Source: Aporrectodea caliginosa | Taxonomy: Eukaryota > Annelida > Clitellata > Crassiclitellata > Lumbricidae | Reading direction: 5' to 3' | Length of the DNA stretch: 64,000 nt | Assembly (NCBI GenBank): GCA_020284085.1 | Contig: JACEVL010000034.1 | Coordinates: 467,001 to 531,000, forward strand | Made by a program: the position numbers and the translations under genes | Shown here: in pieces, positions 10,453 through 21,212 of the stretch | Layout of the letters: each line of letters starts with the position of its first letter | Numbering within the stretch: position 1 is the stretch's first letter | The notes under the pieces: model-generated | Database searches by the model: none | Told to the model about the DNA's origin: nothing | What the model saw: only the letters and a program-made list of their open reading frames with translations

Positions 10453-11108
10453 GGAATCTTCTCGCCTATACAGCAAAACAAATATAACTTACGTCCTAGA
10501 ATTCACAATTTTTTATTCTCCCATCAATGAAAAATGTAATTACATACCACGAATCTTGTTCAAAGATACATATTAATTAATTGTCTTATAATTATAATTA
10601 CTTGTATTTGTCTTGAATCATTAACTTTAGCCTGACTCTTTTAGCTAATTGTGTTACTTGTAACCTGTTGCGTTTTGTCAACTGGATTATTTTGAAATTA
10701 AACGAATATTGATGATGGGACATAATTATGCTTGTATGGTCTAACCAATGGCTAACTGAGCCTGTCACTAGCAAACTAATAGTTACTCCAATTGAGTTAT
10801 ATTTTTAGGATCGTAGGCCTGTTGCTTCATTTATTAACGTACTTAAAATAATGACACGTGATCTAAGGTAGAAGGTGGGGTTGTAGAGGAATATGCTATA
10901 TTCACTGTCTTGCGTCGGAATACAAGACAAGTATAGACCTATTATAGGCCTACTGCTGGATGATAGAGATGTGCACATGACAATATTAGTCGAGATGGAT
11001 TCGTTCAGCATGTTCCATCCCGCGATTGGTGGATTGGTAGATTGCTCAAGTGCGTTAGATCAAGTGCGTTAGAGAACAGACCAATATTTCTCACTCATTA
11101 GGCCACTG
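10453..11108. other. No gene recognised
   Basis: AT-rich intergenic sequence without an open frame of note or a repeat I could match elsewhere in the window. Confidence 0.5.
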
Positions 11109-11129
11109 CTTTAAGTGAGTCTAGGACAT

Positions 11130-11245
11130 AACCACCTGGACATTACCCCTACCATTACCTCTCCCATTACCCCTGCAATTACAACCATTGGCTATTTCCG
11201 CTGCCATTACACCCTGTCGTACCCCTGCAATAACCCCATAGGATA
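11130..11245. repeat. Degenerate cattacccct tandem repeat
   Basis: The motif cattacccct and variants (cattacctct, aattacaacc, aataacccca) recur about every 12-15 bases for roughly 110 bp. It is low complexity and has no coding support. Confidence 0.6.
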
Positions 11246-11439
11246 TTTCTATCCGGTATTTAATATACAGGTACCTTGTGTACCTGCATGTCTCTCTAAC
11301 TATCTGAGAGCCTGAGACAAATAAGTTCACTTAAGTTAAATTTTGGGCCAGTAAGCTGCAGCGCCCAGGGAGTCCGATACCATATGCAAATAAAATAATT
11401 AGTTTTAAATGGCTTACTACCATTTAGTATAAATCCAAA

Positions 11440-12045
11440 TATCAATGGTTTTTCTAGTGTAAACTGGTCTTATGTGCGCAGAGTGAACTGTGACGGAGTT
11501 TAAACTGCGGAGAGTGTAGAAGCAGGAAGGTGAGTCTGAAGTTGCCCTATACGTATACTAAGAATGAGGGCAGCTTGAGCGAAACGGTCATTGATCTGCT
11601 TGTTCAAGACCACACAGTCGTTAAAAGAGTCGTGTTTTGTAATAATGAGAACGCAAGAAAGTGAAGTCAAATGCTTGACAGAACGAATACATAGTGGCCA
11701 CTGGCCATGCTATTAAATGATATGCCTATGTTATGAAAGCGGTAAAAGACACAAAGACATCCGATTGAAAAATCAAGAACTTTTATTCGAAAATTAGTTT
11801 AGCGATTAAATCCTTTCTGATGAATGACTCTTTAAGAATAAATTTCAGACAGTCTTTATGCGTTGCTGGTCGTCGAATTGTTGATATCTGTTTATTTAAT
11901 CTAATCCAATCTGATAAATTTAAGTGGTGAAACATAAATTACCAAAGACAAAACAACTAGAGCGTATCAGTTGTTCTCGTCTTTTAATGTCGGGCGCAGC
12001 ACAAGGGCTCGCAAAATTGGCTTTCAGTGGTACACATTACTATGA
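11440..12045 (+). repeat. Family repeat R, copy A
   Basis: Contains gagcgaaacggtcattga, ttgttcaagaccacacagt and agagtcgtgttttgtaata, all found again in copy B (12130-12313 plus 15153-15570) and in the blocks at 22581-22760 (inverted) and 51715-51970. Copies A and B lie head to tail. Just after copy A, 12085-12148 ends gttacgccactt, which resembles a hAT terminus and may be another relic. Confidence 0.75.
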
Positions 12046-12403
12046 GAAGAACGATTAAAAGTCAACAAGAAAATTAAAAAGGGGCGCACCGGCGCACTCA
12101 TCAACTCTTGCCCCTGGGCGCTGAAACCCTTTGTTACGCCACTTAGTATAAATCTGTGTGTCAATAGTTTTATTTGAGTGCGCGGGTCTTACGTGCGTAT
12201 AGTGAACTGTGGTGGAGTTTGAGAGGCGGAGAGTGCAGAAGGAGAGTCGGAGCTTAGGCGTGCCAAGAATGAGAACTGCTTGAGCGAAACGGTCATTGAA
12301 CTGTTTGTCCATGCAGGCCCGGATTTAGGCATGTGCACTATGTGCCAGTGCACAGGGGCCTCCACCACGTAGGGCCTCCACCACAAAGGAAAGAATTTTT
12401 TTA

Positions 12404-14263
12404 CCTTCGCAGGACCAAGCGGGGAAAATAATTACTCCAGCGGTATTTGGATGATGATTGCAGAGCAAATGTAGGGAGTTATAATTTGACGTTTCATGTG
12501 TTTACAAGTTAAGACCCCAGACATATTCTGACAGCATAACCACCATGATGTCATGTTGTGGGGAAAAGATATTTGAGTCCAAAGTGTCATGAGGTAAAAA
12601 TTTACCCAGCTTGTTCTTCGACGTCGTTATTTTTTCGTAGGCTACATAGGGAAAAAATATTTGTAAAATATCTGACCTCAGAAGTAACCTAAAATTAGAA
12701 ATATAGTGTTGAATCTACCAAAGAATTAAGTTTTAATAGTTGCATAATTGTGGCGAGTTAACTTTCCAAGATGGCGGCCAATATGGCCTCCGAAATACAA
12801 AAACATGCATATCCAAGCTCATACGCAAGCCAGAATAACAAAAGAAGTTTCGAATTCAATATTTTCCAGGTCAGGGATTCGAACTGACGTAGCGGCTATA
12901 GTATGGGAGTGTTAATTTCCAAGATGGCGGCCATATTGGCCGCCAAAACACAAAACTATGTGTATCTCAGCTCACAGGTAAGATACATTAACAAATGAAG
13001 TGTCCAATTTAATACACTCAAAGTCAAGGAATTGATTTATCATAGTGGCAATAGTTTGTGAGTGTTACTTTCCAAGATGGCGGTCAATATGGCCGCCAAA
13101 ACACAAAAATGTGTATATCTCAGCTCATATTTTGCTTTTGGCGGCCATAATGGACGTCATCTTGGATCGCAACGTTCCCATGCTATTGCCACTACGTGAA
13201 ATCGATTTGTTGACTTTGACTATGTTAAATGTTACTCTCATTTGTGACCAGTCATTACAAAATATTATTGGAGTTAAGCTTAGAGCTGAAATATGCATAT
13301 TTTGTTTTGGCGACCACAATGGCCGCCATCTTGGATAGTATCATTTCAGCACTATTGTTACTGCGAATAAACGACTGTTGGACCTTGAAATTATAAAATT
13401 TTGACACTTCATTTGCTATTGTAGCTTCCCTATGAGATATACATATTTGTGTTTTAGCAGCCATATTGGCTGCCATCTTGGAAAGTAACACTCGCACACT
13501 ATTGACACTACGAGAAATGAATACCTTGACCTTGAAACTATTAAATTCGACACTTCATTTCTTACGGTAGCTTAACTATGAGCTGAGATATAGATATTTT
13601 GTTTTTGGCGGCCATTTTGGCCGCCATCTAGGAAAGTAAGACTCGCACACTATTGGCATTACGAGCAATGGATTTCTTGACCTTGAAACTATTAAATACG
13701 ACACTGCATTTGTTACTGTAACTTACCTATGAGCTGAGATATACATTTTGTGTGTTATGGCGGCCATATTGGGAAGTAACACTCGCATACTATTGACACT
13801 ACGAGAATTGGATACCTTGACCTTGAAACTATTAAATTCGACACTTCATTTGTTACTGTAACTAACCTATGAGCTGAGATATAGATATTTTGTTTTTGGC
13901 GGCCATTTTGGCCGCCATCTAGGAAAGTAAGACTCGCACACTATTGGCACCCTACAAGGAATCGATTCGCTGACATTGAAGCTATTTAATTAGACACTCT
14001 ATTTGTTATTGTACCTTAACTATGAGCTGAGATATACATTTATTTGTGTTTTCGCGGCCATATTGGCCGCCATCTTGAAAAGTAACACCCGCACGCTATT
14101 GGCACTACAAGAAGTGGAAACCTTGACCTTGAAACTACTAAATTCGACACTTCATTTGCTACGGTAGCTTACCTGTGAGCCGAGATATTACAAATTCTGG
14201 TGGGGTAAAAAATTAACCCGCTTGGACCTCGACGTATCGTAAAATGTTTTGGTCCTGCGAAGG
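12404..14263. mobile_element. Foldback DNA element with PIF/Harbinger-like TTA duplication
   Basis: Ends ccttcgcaggaccaa (12404) and ttggtcctgcgaagg (to 14263) are perfect 15-bp terminal inverted repeats. Flanks are tta on both sides (12401-12403, 14264-14266), which fits PIF/Harbinger, although the flank is T-rich. A second inverted motif (aagcggg, gacgtcg) lies inside each end. No transposase is encoded. The interior is a tandem array of 150-bp units. It sits inside the hAT element at 12314. Confidence 0.75.
12740..14190. repeat. Array of about 150-bp units with YY1-like motifs, inverted at its centre
   Basis: About ten units each carry a short palindrome of the type gatggcggccatattggccgcc. 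Three are in forward orientation (motif aagatggcggc at 12768, 12921 and, with one change, 13074). The array then flips near 13110-13140, and about seven follow in reverse (for example gccgccatctt at 13322, and near 13470, 13620, 13765, 13909 and 14068). The units share tgagctgagatatacat and a cttgaccttgaaactatt segment. AAGATGGCGGC is the known YY1 binding consensus. Confidence 0.85.
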
Positions 14264-14416
14264 TTAAACTTATGTTTCCTAATTGATCATGAAATATTTC
14301 AGCAGTGCGCACAGACACAGTTTAAAAAAATTTCTGAAACTAAGAAACAGTTAAAGCTTAAAAAGGTCAGAAGTTAGTTTGTCTCGGCCTCTCGAGCGTG
14401 AAGTCAAGTCAAATTA

Positions 14417-14683
14417 GTGAAACTTTGCGTGTTTTCTTCTTCGCAAATTCGATCACCAGGTCCTCAAAGTTGCAGAATATCAGCTTCTATGCTCATCAGA
14501 GCTAGGTGGGACAACCGCTCATTGCCCATCGATGTGCGAAGTCCGTTCTTTATCAGTTTCATTTTTGAGAAGGAACGTTCTGCGCTGCAGTTAGTGACCT
14601 TCAGCACCAGATACATGCGGAGTGCTATCTCCACATTAGGAAATGACCCTGAACTTGTTTCTGGAGTATCAGCCGATACATGA
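14417..14683 (-). pseudogene. hAT transposase C-terminal dimerisation domain
   Basis: Minus-strand translation gives PNVEIALRMYLVLKVTNCSA, then ERSFSKMKLIKNGLRTSMGN and ERLSHLALMSIEADIL. This is the hAT family dimerisation domain (Dimer_Tnp_hAT), closest in form to ZMYM1-like transposases. The catalytic domain and BED finger are not visible in the element. The nested foldback occupies the DNA on the downstream side. It is a remnant, not an active transposase. Confidence 0.9.
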
Positions 14684-15596
14684 AATTCGCTTGAGAAACA
14701 TCTTGGTGGAATACAAGTTGGATTGAAGAGAGGAATTCTCGCTAAATAGAAGTCGGATTGATGAATAATTTTTGCTCAAATAGAATTGAGATTAATGAAG
14801 AGATTCTTGCTTAAATAGAAGTTGGATTGATGAAAAATAATTGTTGCCTAAATAGAAGTTAGACTGATGAAAAATAATTCTTGCCTAAACAGAAGTTGGT
14901 ATGATGAAAACTAAAAATGCTACAATGGGCGAATAATTTAGAAGGTCAAAACGATAGATTATCCTAGCTTCAATTAGACCTACATCCTTGTCTTTGGGAT
15001 ATGCTGGAGTTGACGCGTCGTGTTTCGCGAGTCGTGAGTTGTGAACCTATAACTGCAGACTTTCAGGCATAATCCGCGCCTGGCCTGCGGTGTGCTAAGG
15101 GGCCTCCACCACAGCGGTGCACTGGGTCTCCACCTAAGTAAATATGGCCCTGTGTCTATGGCCACACAGTTGTTGAAAAGTCGTGTCTTTGTAATAAAGA
15201 GAACACACGAAAAGAACTCACATGTTGACAGAACCAATAAGGCTCGTGTAAAGCGCTATATAAATGGCCGTAAATTGTACATGCAATGCATTGCAGATGT
15301 GCCATGAAAGCGGTGGAAGACACAGAGACACTTCATGAAAAATCACGAATTTATTTTTGATATATGAATAAACGATTAAACCGATTCAAGAATTTTTCAG
15401 AATAAACTGCGTACAGTTTTCATGCGTTACTGATAAGAGCATTGTCAATATTTATTGATGTATTCAATATCAAATCTAATGAGTTGAAGTAGTAATACAT
15501 AAATTGTCTAAGACAAGACAGCATAGCTTATCAGTTGATCTCATCTTTAGATGAGGCCTTCTGCAACAACGGTCCTATTACTCTTTGATATATATA

Positions 15597-16202
15597 CACG
15601 GTGAACGGACAAAAACCGAACCTCTCCTATTGCTGCAATAATTTATGTAATAATTTGTACATTTTAATGAAACATGGAGAAACTTCAGTTTATAGGACAT
15701 GAATCAGATAACTCATTATTTTGTTATAATGTGTGTTCAAAATTCCCTCCTTTGGCTTCCACGCACTCACAAAGACGAGCTCGCCACTGACTAATTGCTG
15801 AATCGATTACAGCTTGATCAAATTCGTCCCATGCCTGTATTATGCGCTGACGCAGTTCTCCGACATCGCGAACCTTTGTCTTGTAAACCTTTTCTTGCAT
15901 CACAGACCAGATTTTATAGTACACCGGATTAAGGTCTGGGCTATTTGGAGGCCAAAGTGCAAGGGGTATGAAATTTGGAGGTTCGTATGTGATAAGTTCA
16001 ACGGTCTCGCGAGCTCAGTGAGCAGGAGCACCATTTGTAACGGATTCTTATTACAAGTGACGTCACGGTGACGTCAGTTTCTAACTGGTATAGCGCATAA
16101 TTATAAAATATAGTTAAGTCTATTGTGGGGAATAAAATAGTTTACATTTTTGGTGTTAATTTCTCTTTTTTGTAGAGGTTCGGTTTTTTCACGTTCACCG
16201 TG
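15597..16202 (-). mobile_element. Internally deleted Tc1/mariner-type element
   Basis: Terminal inverted repeats start cacggtgaacg and run through aaaaaccgaacctct on both sides. They are flanked by TA at 15595-15596 and 16203-16204, the Tc1/mariner target duplication. The 606-bp length is about half a full element. Only the transposase C-terminus is left, on the minus strand. Confidence 0.85.
15724..15960 (-). pseudogene. Tc1/mariner transposase C-terminal fragment
   Basis: Minus-strand reading gives WPPNSPDLNPVYYKIWSVM, the conserved stretch containing the last part of the DDE core, where Tc1/mariner proteins have NSPDLNPxDY. It continues to SQWRARLCECVEAKGGNFEH, the standard C-terminus. 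The upstream catalytic Asp regions are deleted. Confidence 0.9.
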
Positions 16203-16204
16203 TA

Positions 16205-17639
16205 CATATATTCAGTCAATACATGCAGCGAAAACTCAGCTCCATCAGAATTTTCGACCTGCACAGATTACATTTGTTACTTCCATTGTAGTATCTTACA
16301 TGATTGCAGTTGGGCTGTTTAAATAATTTTCCGATTTTCTTGAATAATAATTCATAATCTGCCCGAGACAAAATTGTCATGCATCTCAGTGTGCTGCTGT
16401 GTAACACGACAAAGTTTAGGATCTTCACTTCGTAGATATATAGTAGACTATTAATTATGACCTGTAGAGCTGAGCGACTCTGATTAGCTTTCCTGTTGCA
16501 GAGCTAAATAAAAAAATGACAATTGAAAATCCAGTTTAAATAAATGACTATCATCACATTAGATTAGACTCGCGAATTAGTTCGCGCTAATTAGATGAAC
16601 TACTATAATAAAGTAAACCACTTTAAAAATCCAATATATGGCAGAGGGTAAGAGTTCGATGATAAAAATTGCTAAAAACTTAGTTTGTTCATCGCTTTGG
16701 AATCTAAATTCATTTGCAAACTTTCTCGCATGAAAATGTGTTGACTAAAAGCGTTTCATATTTGCAAGTCGTGCGACTGGTATTATGGCGCCTTTGATGA
16801 GGTCTTGATCTTCGTATGGCCTACTGTGTCAACGAGTCTTTCACTCAACCGTTCATACGAGTCAACAATCTACTAAAGTCATTTGCTGCGTTTACTTGCC
16901 AAATACTGTGCATTTGAGGATGTTTAAACGGCTTTAAAATCTGCGAAACATCTGACGCCCATGCGTTGTACTTGCACGCATAATAAATACAAGCTAATCT
17001 GTAGCCTAAGTCCTCAGTCACCAGACAACTGTAGTCACGCTCACTGGAACACAAATTTACACAATATTTTTTTTGAGTTTTGAGTAGAAATGCTTGCGCA
17101 ACAGTCGACTTACAAAGTCAAACAGGCCATTTCTAACAATGTAGGACATTATGACGACCGTCATTTTCAAGGTTATTTGACATAATATATTGTCAAATAA
17201 TAATATTTCGATATCGGTAAGGGATAATAAAATACAGCCCGTAAAAACAAAGTTTTTTACTATATCCATCTAGTATCCTATAATGCGTCTTATGAAGCAG
17301 TTACCTCTACAAATATATAGTCCGCGTTCATTTTACGACTGCGGCCAATCACAACGCTGGCCAATGACAACGCTGCGTATCGGAAAAGGGGATTCCCCGA
17401 TTCGAAAAGTTGAGTCCCCGATTCTATAAGCTAGCCTTTTTGGGGGGAGCTGAAATTTTGATAGAATGAAGTGTGTGCGAGGGCGAGTCTATCTGCCAAG
17501 TTTCACGACGATTGAATGATTGTAAGTGATCGAACTAGTCGTCGCAAGATTTGACTTTTTAGCCTGTGGCACAAGCAATCAAGCAAGATTCCCGCAAGTT
17601 AAACTAGATGGATAAAAAGAAGGTGTCAGTCCAAGATAG
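16205..17639. other. No gene recognised
   Basis: No domain on either strand. Part of it (about 16625-16760, with aaaaacttagtttgttcatc and aaattcatttgcaaacttt) resembles 25340-25470, so it is dispersed repeat. A short near-repeat of ccccgattc occurs at 17393-17430. Confidence 0.5.
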
Positions 17640-18552
17640 GCTCATTGGGATCAAGGAAAGCTAAAAGAATTTTTAACAACCTGGTATGACCATCGCATGA
17701 CTTTGTTGTTCAAGGTCACTCGACCTGTTTTGGCTAACCTTTGGCTTCACGAGAACTAGGTCCCTTGCTACCATTGGAATTTCCTCTCCTTCTCTTTACG
17801 TCTTTCCATTCTTTTTGGATCTGTCACCCCAAAATTCATTTGTTTTCTCCACGTACTCGCACTTGGAACGCTAGTGAATGGCCACTGGTGTGAGCGGCGC
17901 TATATAAGTCACTAATTATATTACATTTGAGGTTGAAGGCCACTTGATGACCCGATTTCGATCATGTCGTTGCCCCTGGTTTCTTGGGAACAACAAACAA
18001 TAGAATTGTGACTGTGGTTTTTGTTTAGTAAAGGCATTCAAGCACTTTCCTAAACATGAGATTATGCATTACACGTTGTGACTCACAGTAACATAGATGC
18101 AGCACACTTTCTACTACTTTCCAAGGTCATTTCAACTGTTGCAGACGAATCAACCTGTTACATGATATTAAAGGTCATTGAATGTAATTACCGCAGAGTG
18201 GCAAGCGTGTGTCTTCCGGATTTCTTTTAGTCAAAAATCCTCTACTAGACACCAAGATCGCCTTTCTAAGACTTGTGCAATGTGCATGGGTGGCTTTGTG
18301 GAGATATTGAGTACCGGTAAAAGGTCACTTGGAACGCTACGGTTAGTGATGTCACATGATCTGTGAAATATAAGTACTACACAGTGTCGAAAATGGACTC
18401 TTCAAATGCCTAGTAGTCGAAACCCTAGTCTGAACACTGAGATTTTATTTCAAAGACTTCTGGCTGTGGAGATAGAAGCGACTACTTCAAAAGTCACGGA
18501 GAGTGACGTTATGTCTCGGGTCCTGGAAGAAGTAACTGCCAAAGAGTCTCAA

Positions 18553-19518
18553 GGGAGCATCCATAAAGGACGTCCGCAATGAGGGGAGGGGGTCATCCAA
18601 ATGCGGACGAATGCGGACAAGGGGGAGGGGGTTTGACCAGTGCGGACGTCCGCACCTAAATTGGGTACATAGTTATTTCAGTAGAGGTTTCAAACATCCC
18701 TATATAAACATACACACAGGAATAATATGCTCGTTGAGAGATTTAGTTGCTTCAACACCAAACAGTGTACTAATCGGACCACACACTGCCTTGTCACCTG
18801 TGGATAGGCAGATTGGAATCTTAAGTGCAGGTTTATCCGGGTCAACAGCGGGTATAATCGGCTTAGTAGGCAGATTCCCTGCTCGGCCCACTTTCGGCTC
18901 ATCAGCCCCTCTAACTTCGTATCCAGATGCTAGATGATGATGATGATGAGTTCTCTGGCCGAAGGCAGGTCCATTGGCTTTTATGCCACCCGGGGGATGA
19001 GAGGAGTGAGATGGTTGCCCGTCAATGCCAGAGACGTAGCTAGGCTAGTGAACTCTGCAGCATAATGGAACTGCCCCCGCCCTCTGTCACAAGGTTATTC
19101 TGGTCAGAATAATATTATTTCCGATAAAATGGACGCACGGTATAAACTTTATAGCGACTTTAAAGATGCTTTTATTACTGCACATCCTGATATGAAACAA
19201 GAACAAAGACGTGCACATGAACTGATATAGAACACTTGTTTGTTTTTAAATGTTAGTTAAGCTAATTGGCTGTTCCCATTTTATAACAATTATATGCTAG
19301 TGTACTGTTTGACATTTTAAATAACATGCTTTTAATAAGATAGAACTAGTAGTTTATTAACGACGTTATTCACGTTGTTGGTGTTTTAGTTTGTTCATTG
19401 GTTTTGGTTGGCATGCGGACGTCCGCAAGGGGGGTGGGGGTATGGCTAAATGCGGACAAGTGCGGACAAGGGGGAGGGGGTCCAAAGTAGGTCATTTTTC
19501 TGCGGACGTCCTTTATGG
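18553..19518. mobile_element. TIR element with ccataaaggacgtccgca ends
   Basis: The left end at 18559 reads ccataaaggacgtccgca and the right end at 19501-19518 is its exact complement. Both are followed inward by G-rich runs alternating with tgcggac (aaatgcggacaag). No transposase is recognised. A TGATGA-rich and a gacgtagctagg segment sit inside. The target duplication is unclear because the outer 6-8 bases are degenerate on the left, so I do not assign a superfamily. Confidence 0.75.
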
Positions 19519-19530
19519 ACGACCCCCAAA

Positions 19531-19934
19531 GATATTTTGGTACTTGTCGGTTTTACGACCACCAAAATTATTCATATATTACTTCATTTTAAATTCTTCA
19601 TATTCTACGTTATTTTAGTTATATGTTACGTCAGAACTTATCTACTACGTCATAAACCTTAACGTTTCGTCATTAGAAAACATGGACGACACTAACCCTA
19701 ACCCTGACCCTAACTGACCTTCACGGCGCGAAACAACGAGGCATAACCTCAACGTAACCGATATGGACTATAAAACTTGAAGTCGTGAGGGTCGGTTAGG
19801 GTCAGGGTTAGGGTTAGTGTCGTCATTAGAAGACAGATATTAACTGTCGCGAACACATTCCTACAGGGGTCTCGTGTAGTTATAATTAAAAGATCTATTT
19901 TGGTGGTCGTAAAACCGACAAGTACCGATATTTT
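19531..19934. mobile_element. Long-inverted-repeat element containing telomere-like repeats
   Basis: Bases 19531-19568 (start gatattttggtacttgtcgg, end acgaccaccaaaat) are complementary to 19897-19934 with few mismatches. Inside, 19685-19719 and 19790-19824 form a second 35-bp inverted repeat with one mismatch, made of ccctaaccctgaccctaa. This resembles the vertebrate/metazoan telomere unit TTAGGG. There is no coding capacity. It directly abuts the TIR element ending at 19518. Confidence 0.75.
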
Positions 19935-20270
19935 ATGTAAATTTCTCTTTTCCAAAAGCCAGAACTTGATACCAGTATCATTCGTTTAGGAACAATACTT
20001 TAAGCGAAACCATTGATCCAACGCATTCTAAACTGTGACGTCATAGTTGAATTACCTTAACATGCTAGAATAATCTTGTGAAACAAAAGTTATGCTGTAG
20101 GCAAACATTTTCAGGAAACATCGCCCAAGAAATTTTGAATAAAATTATGTCTTCCCTTTTGAAAATTATGCATTGAAAACAGCTATGGGAGCCTATGGGA
20201 GTAAAATTTCCATACAAGTTATTGCATGAGGGGTATACGAAATTTGAAAGGCTTAGAGGTACCTCTAAAT

Positions 20271-20340
20271 CATGTTCAATTTTACTGTAACTTTGCACTT
20301 TTTATCATGTTCAATTTTACTGTAACTTTGCACTTTTTAT
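20271..20340. repeat. Perfect 35-bp tandem duplication
   Basis: Units 20271-20305 and 20306-20340 are identical (start catgttcaattttactgtaa, end tttgcactttttat). The inverted counterpart near 52730-52750 has one unit, so this is a recent local duplication in the left block. Confidence 0.9.
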
Positions 20341-20580
20341 CAGGATAGCTAAGAAAAACGTTTAGAGGTTGGCCATTGATATTTGAGAACGATGATTTTT
20401 GTACCATTGGGACACCCTAATCTCTCCCGACCCTCAGCCACTACTTGAATGTTATTCAGTAGTCATTGCCCTCAACTCTAGAGCAAAACTTACGGCGTGT
20501 ATTCTTTAGAACATGTCAGGGTACATCAACAATCGTCCTTGAATTCGGCAAAATCTCAGCTCCCCATGTGCAGTGTGCAC

Positions 20581-20798
<218 letters not shown>

Positions 20799-21212
20799 AC
20801 TTATCCACAGCTTTCAACTCCAAAACAAAGGCCCATCTTTTCAAAATGCCTACCCTAATCCGTCCATTCCTCCACCTCCCGTGCTTTCTCGGCCTCAACG
20901 AAACCCGACTTAGCAGCTGCTCTGCCACCTCTCTTTGGTCTCTGTGGCAACCAGACTAAGATCTCAATTAAGCGACTATAGACTGATGAATTATAGGATT
21001 ACGATGATGGCGCATGAAAATTGTCCATAGTCTACTTCGAAGAATCTCGATACCCGTTTAATTACTCTTTCATTTTTTCCTAAAAATTCGTAATTTTTAA
21101 TTGAATTATTTTTATCATCTTGCCGTCTACCTCTTTGATAACACCCGTCATACAATAGTTCTATCAGTACCTGAGTTAGTTTCATGCATTCTCATTATTA
21201 AAGAGGCACAAC

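Larger units (their letters stand above)
12314..15152 (-). mobile_element. hAT transposon, 2839 bp, with 8-bp target duplication
   Basis: The left end reads caggcccggattta and the right end, reverse-complemented, cagggccatattta, which are typical hAT terminal inverted repeats. They are flanked by tgtccatg (12306-12313) and tgtctatg (15153-15160), an 8-bp target duplication with one difference. The flanking repeat R has an uninterrupted copy at 11440. The element encodes a minus-strand hAT dimerisation domain at 14417-14683 and was itself hit by a foldback element at 12404-14263. Confidence 0.9.
12130..15570 (+). repeat. Family repeat R, copy B, split by a hAT insertion
   Basis: The left part (12130-12313) ends cggtcattgaactgtttg and the right part (15153-15570) resumes at ccacacagttgttgaaaag. 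Joined, they follow copy A closely. The split marks the exact insertion point of the hAT element at 12314-15152. Confidence 0.8.

Noticed and set aside
11130..14190. CRISPR-like array of spaced repeats
   Set aside because: Units are long, diverged and inverted, in a eukaryotic context with transposon ends; there are no spacers or cas genes.
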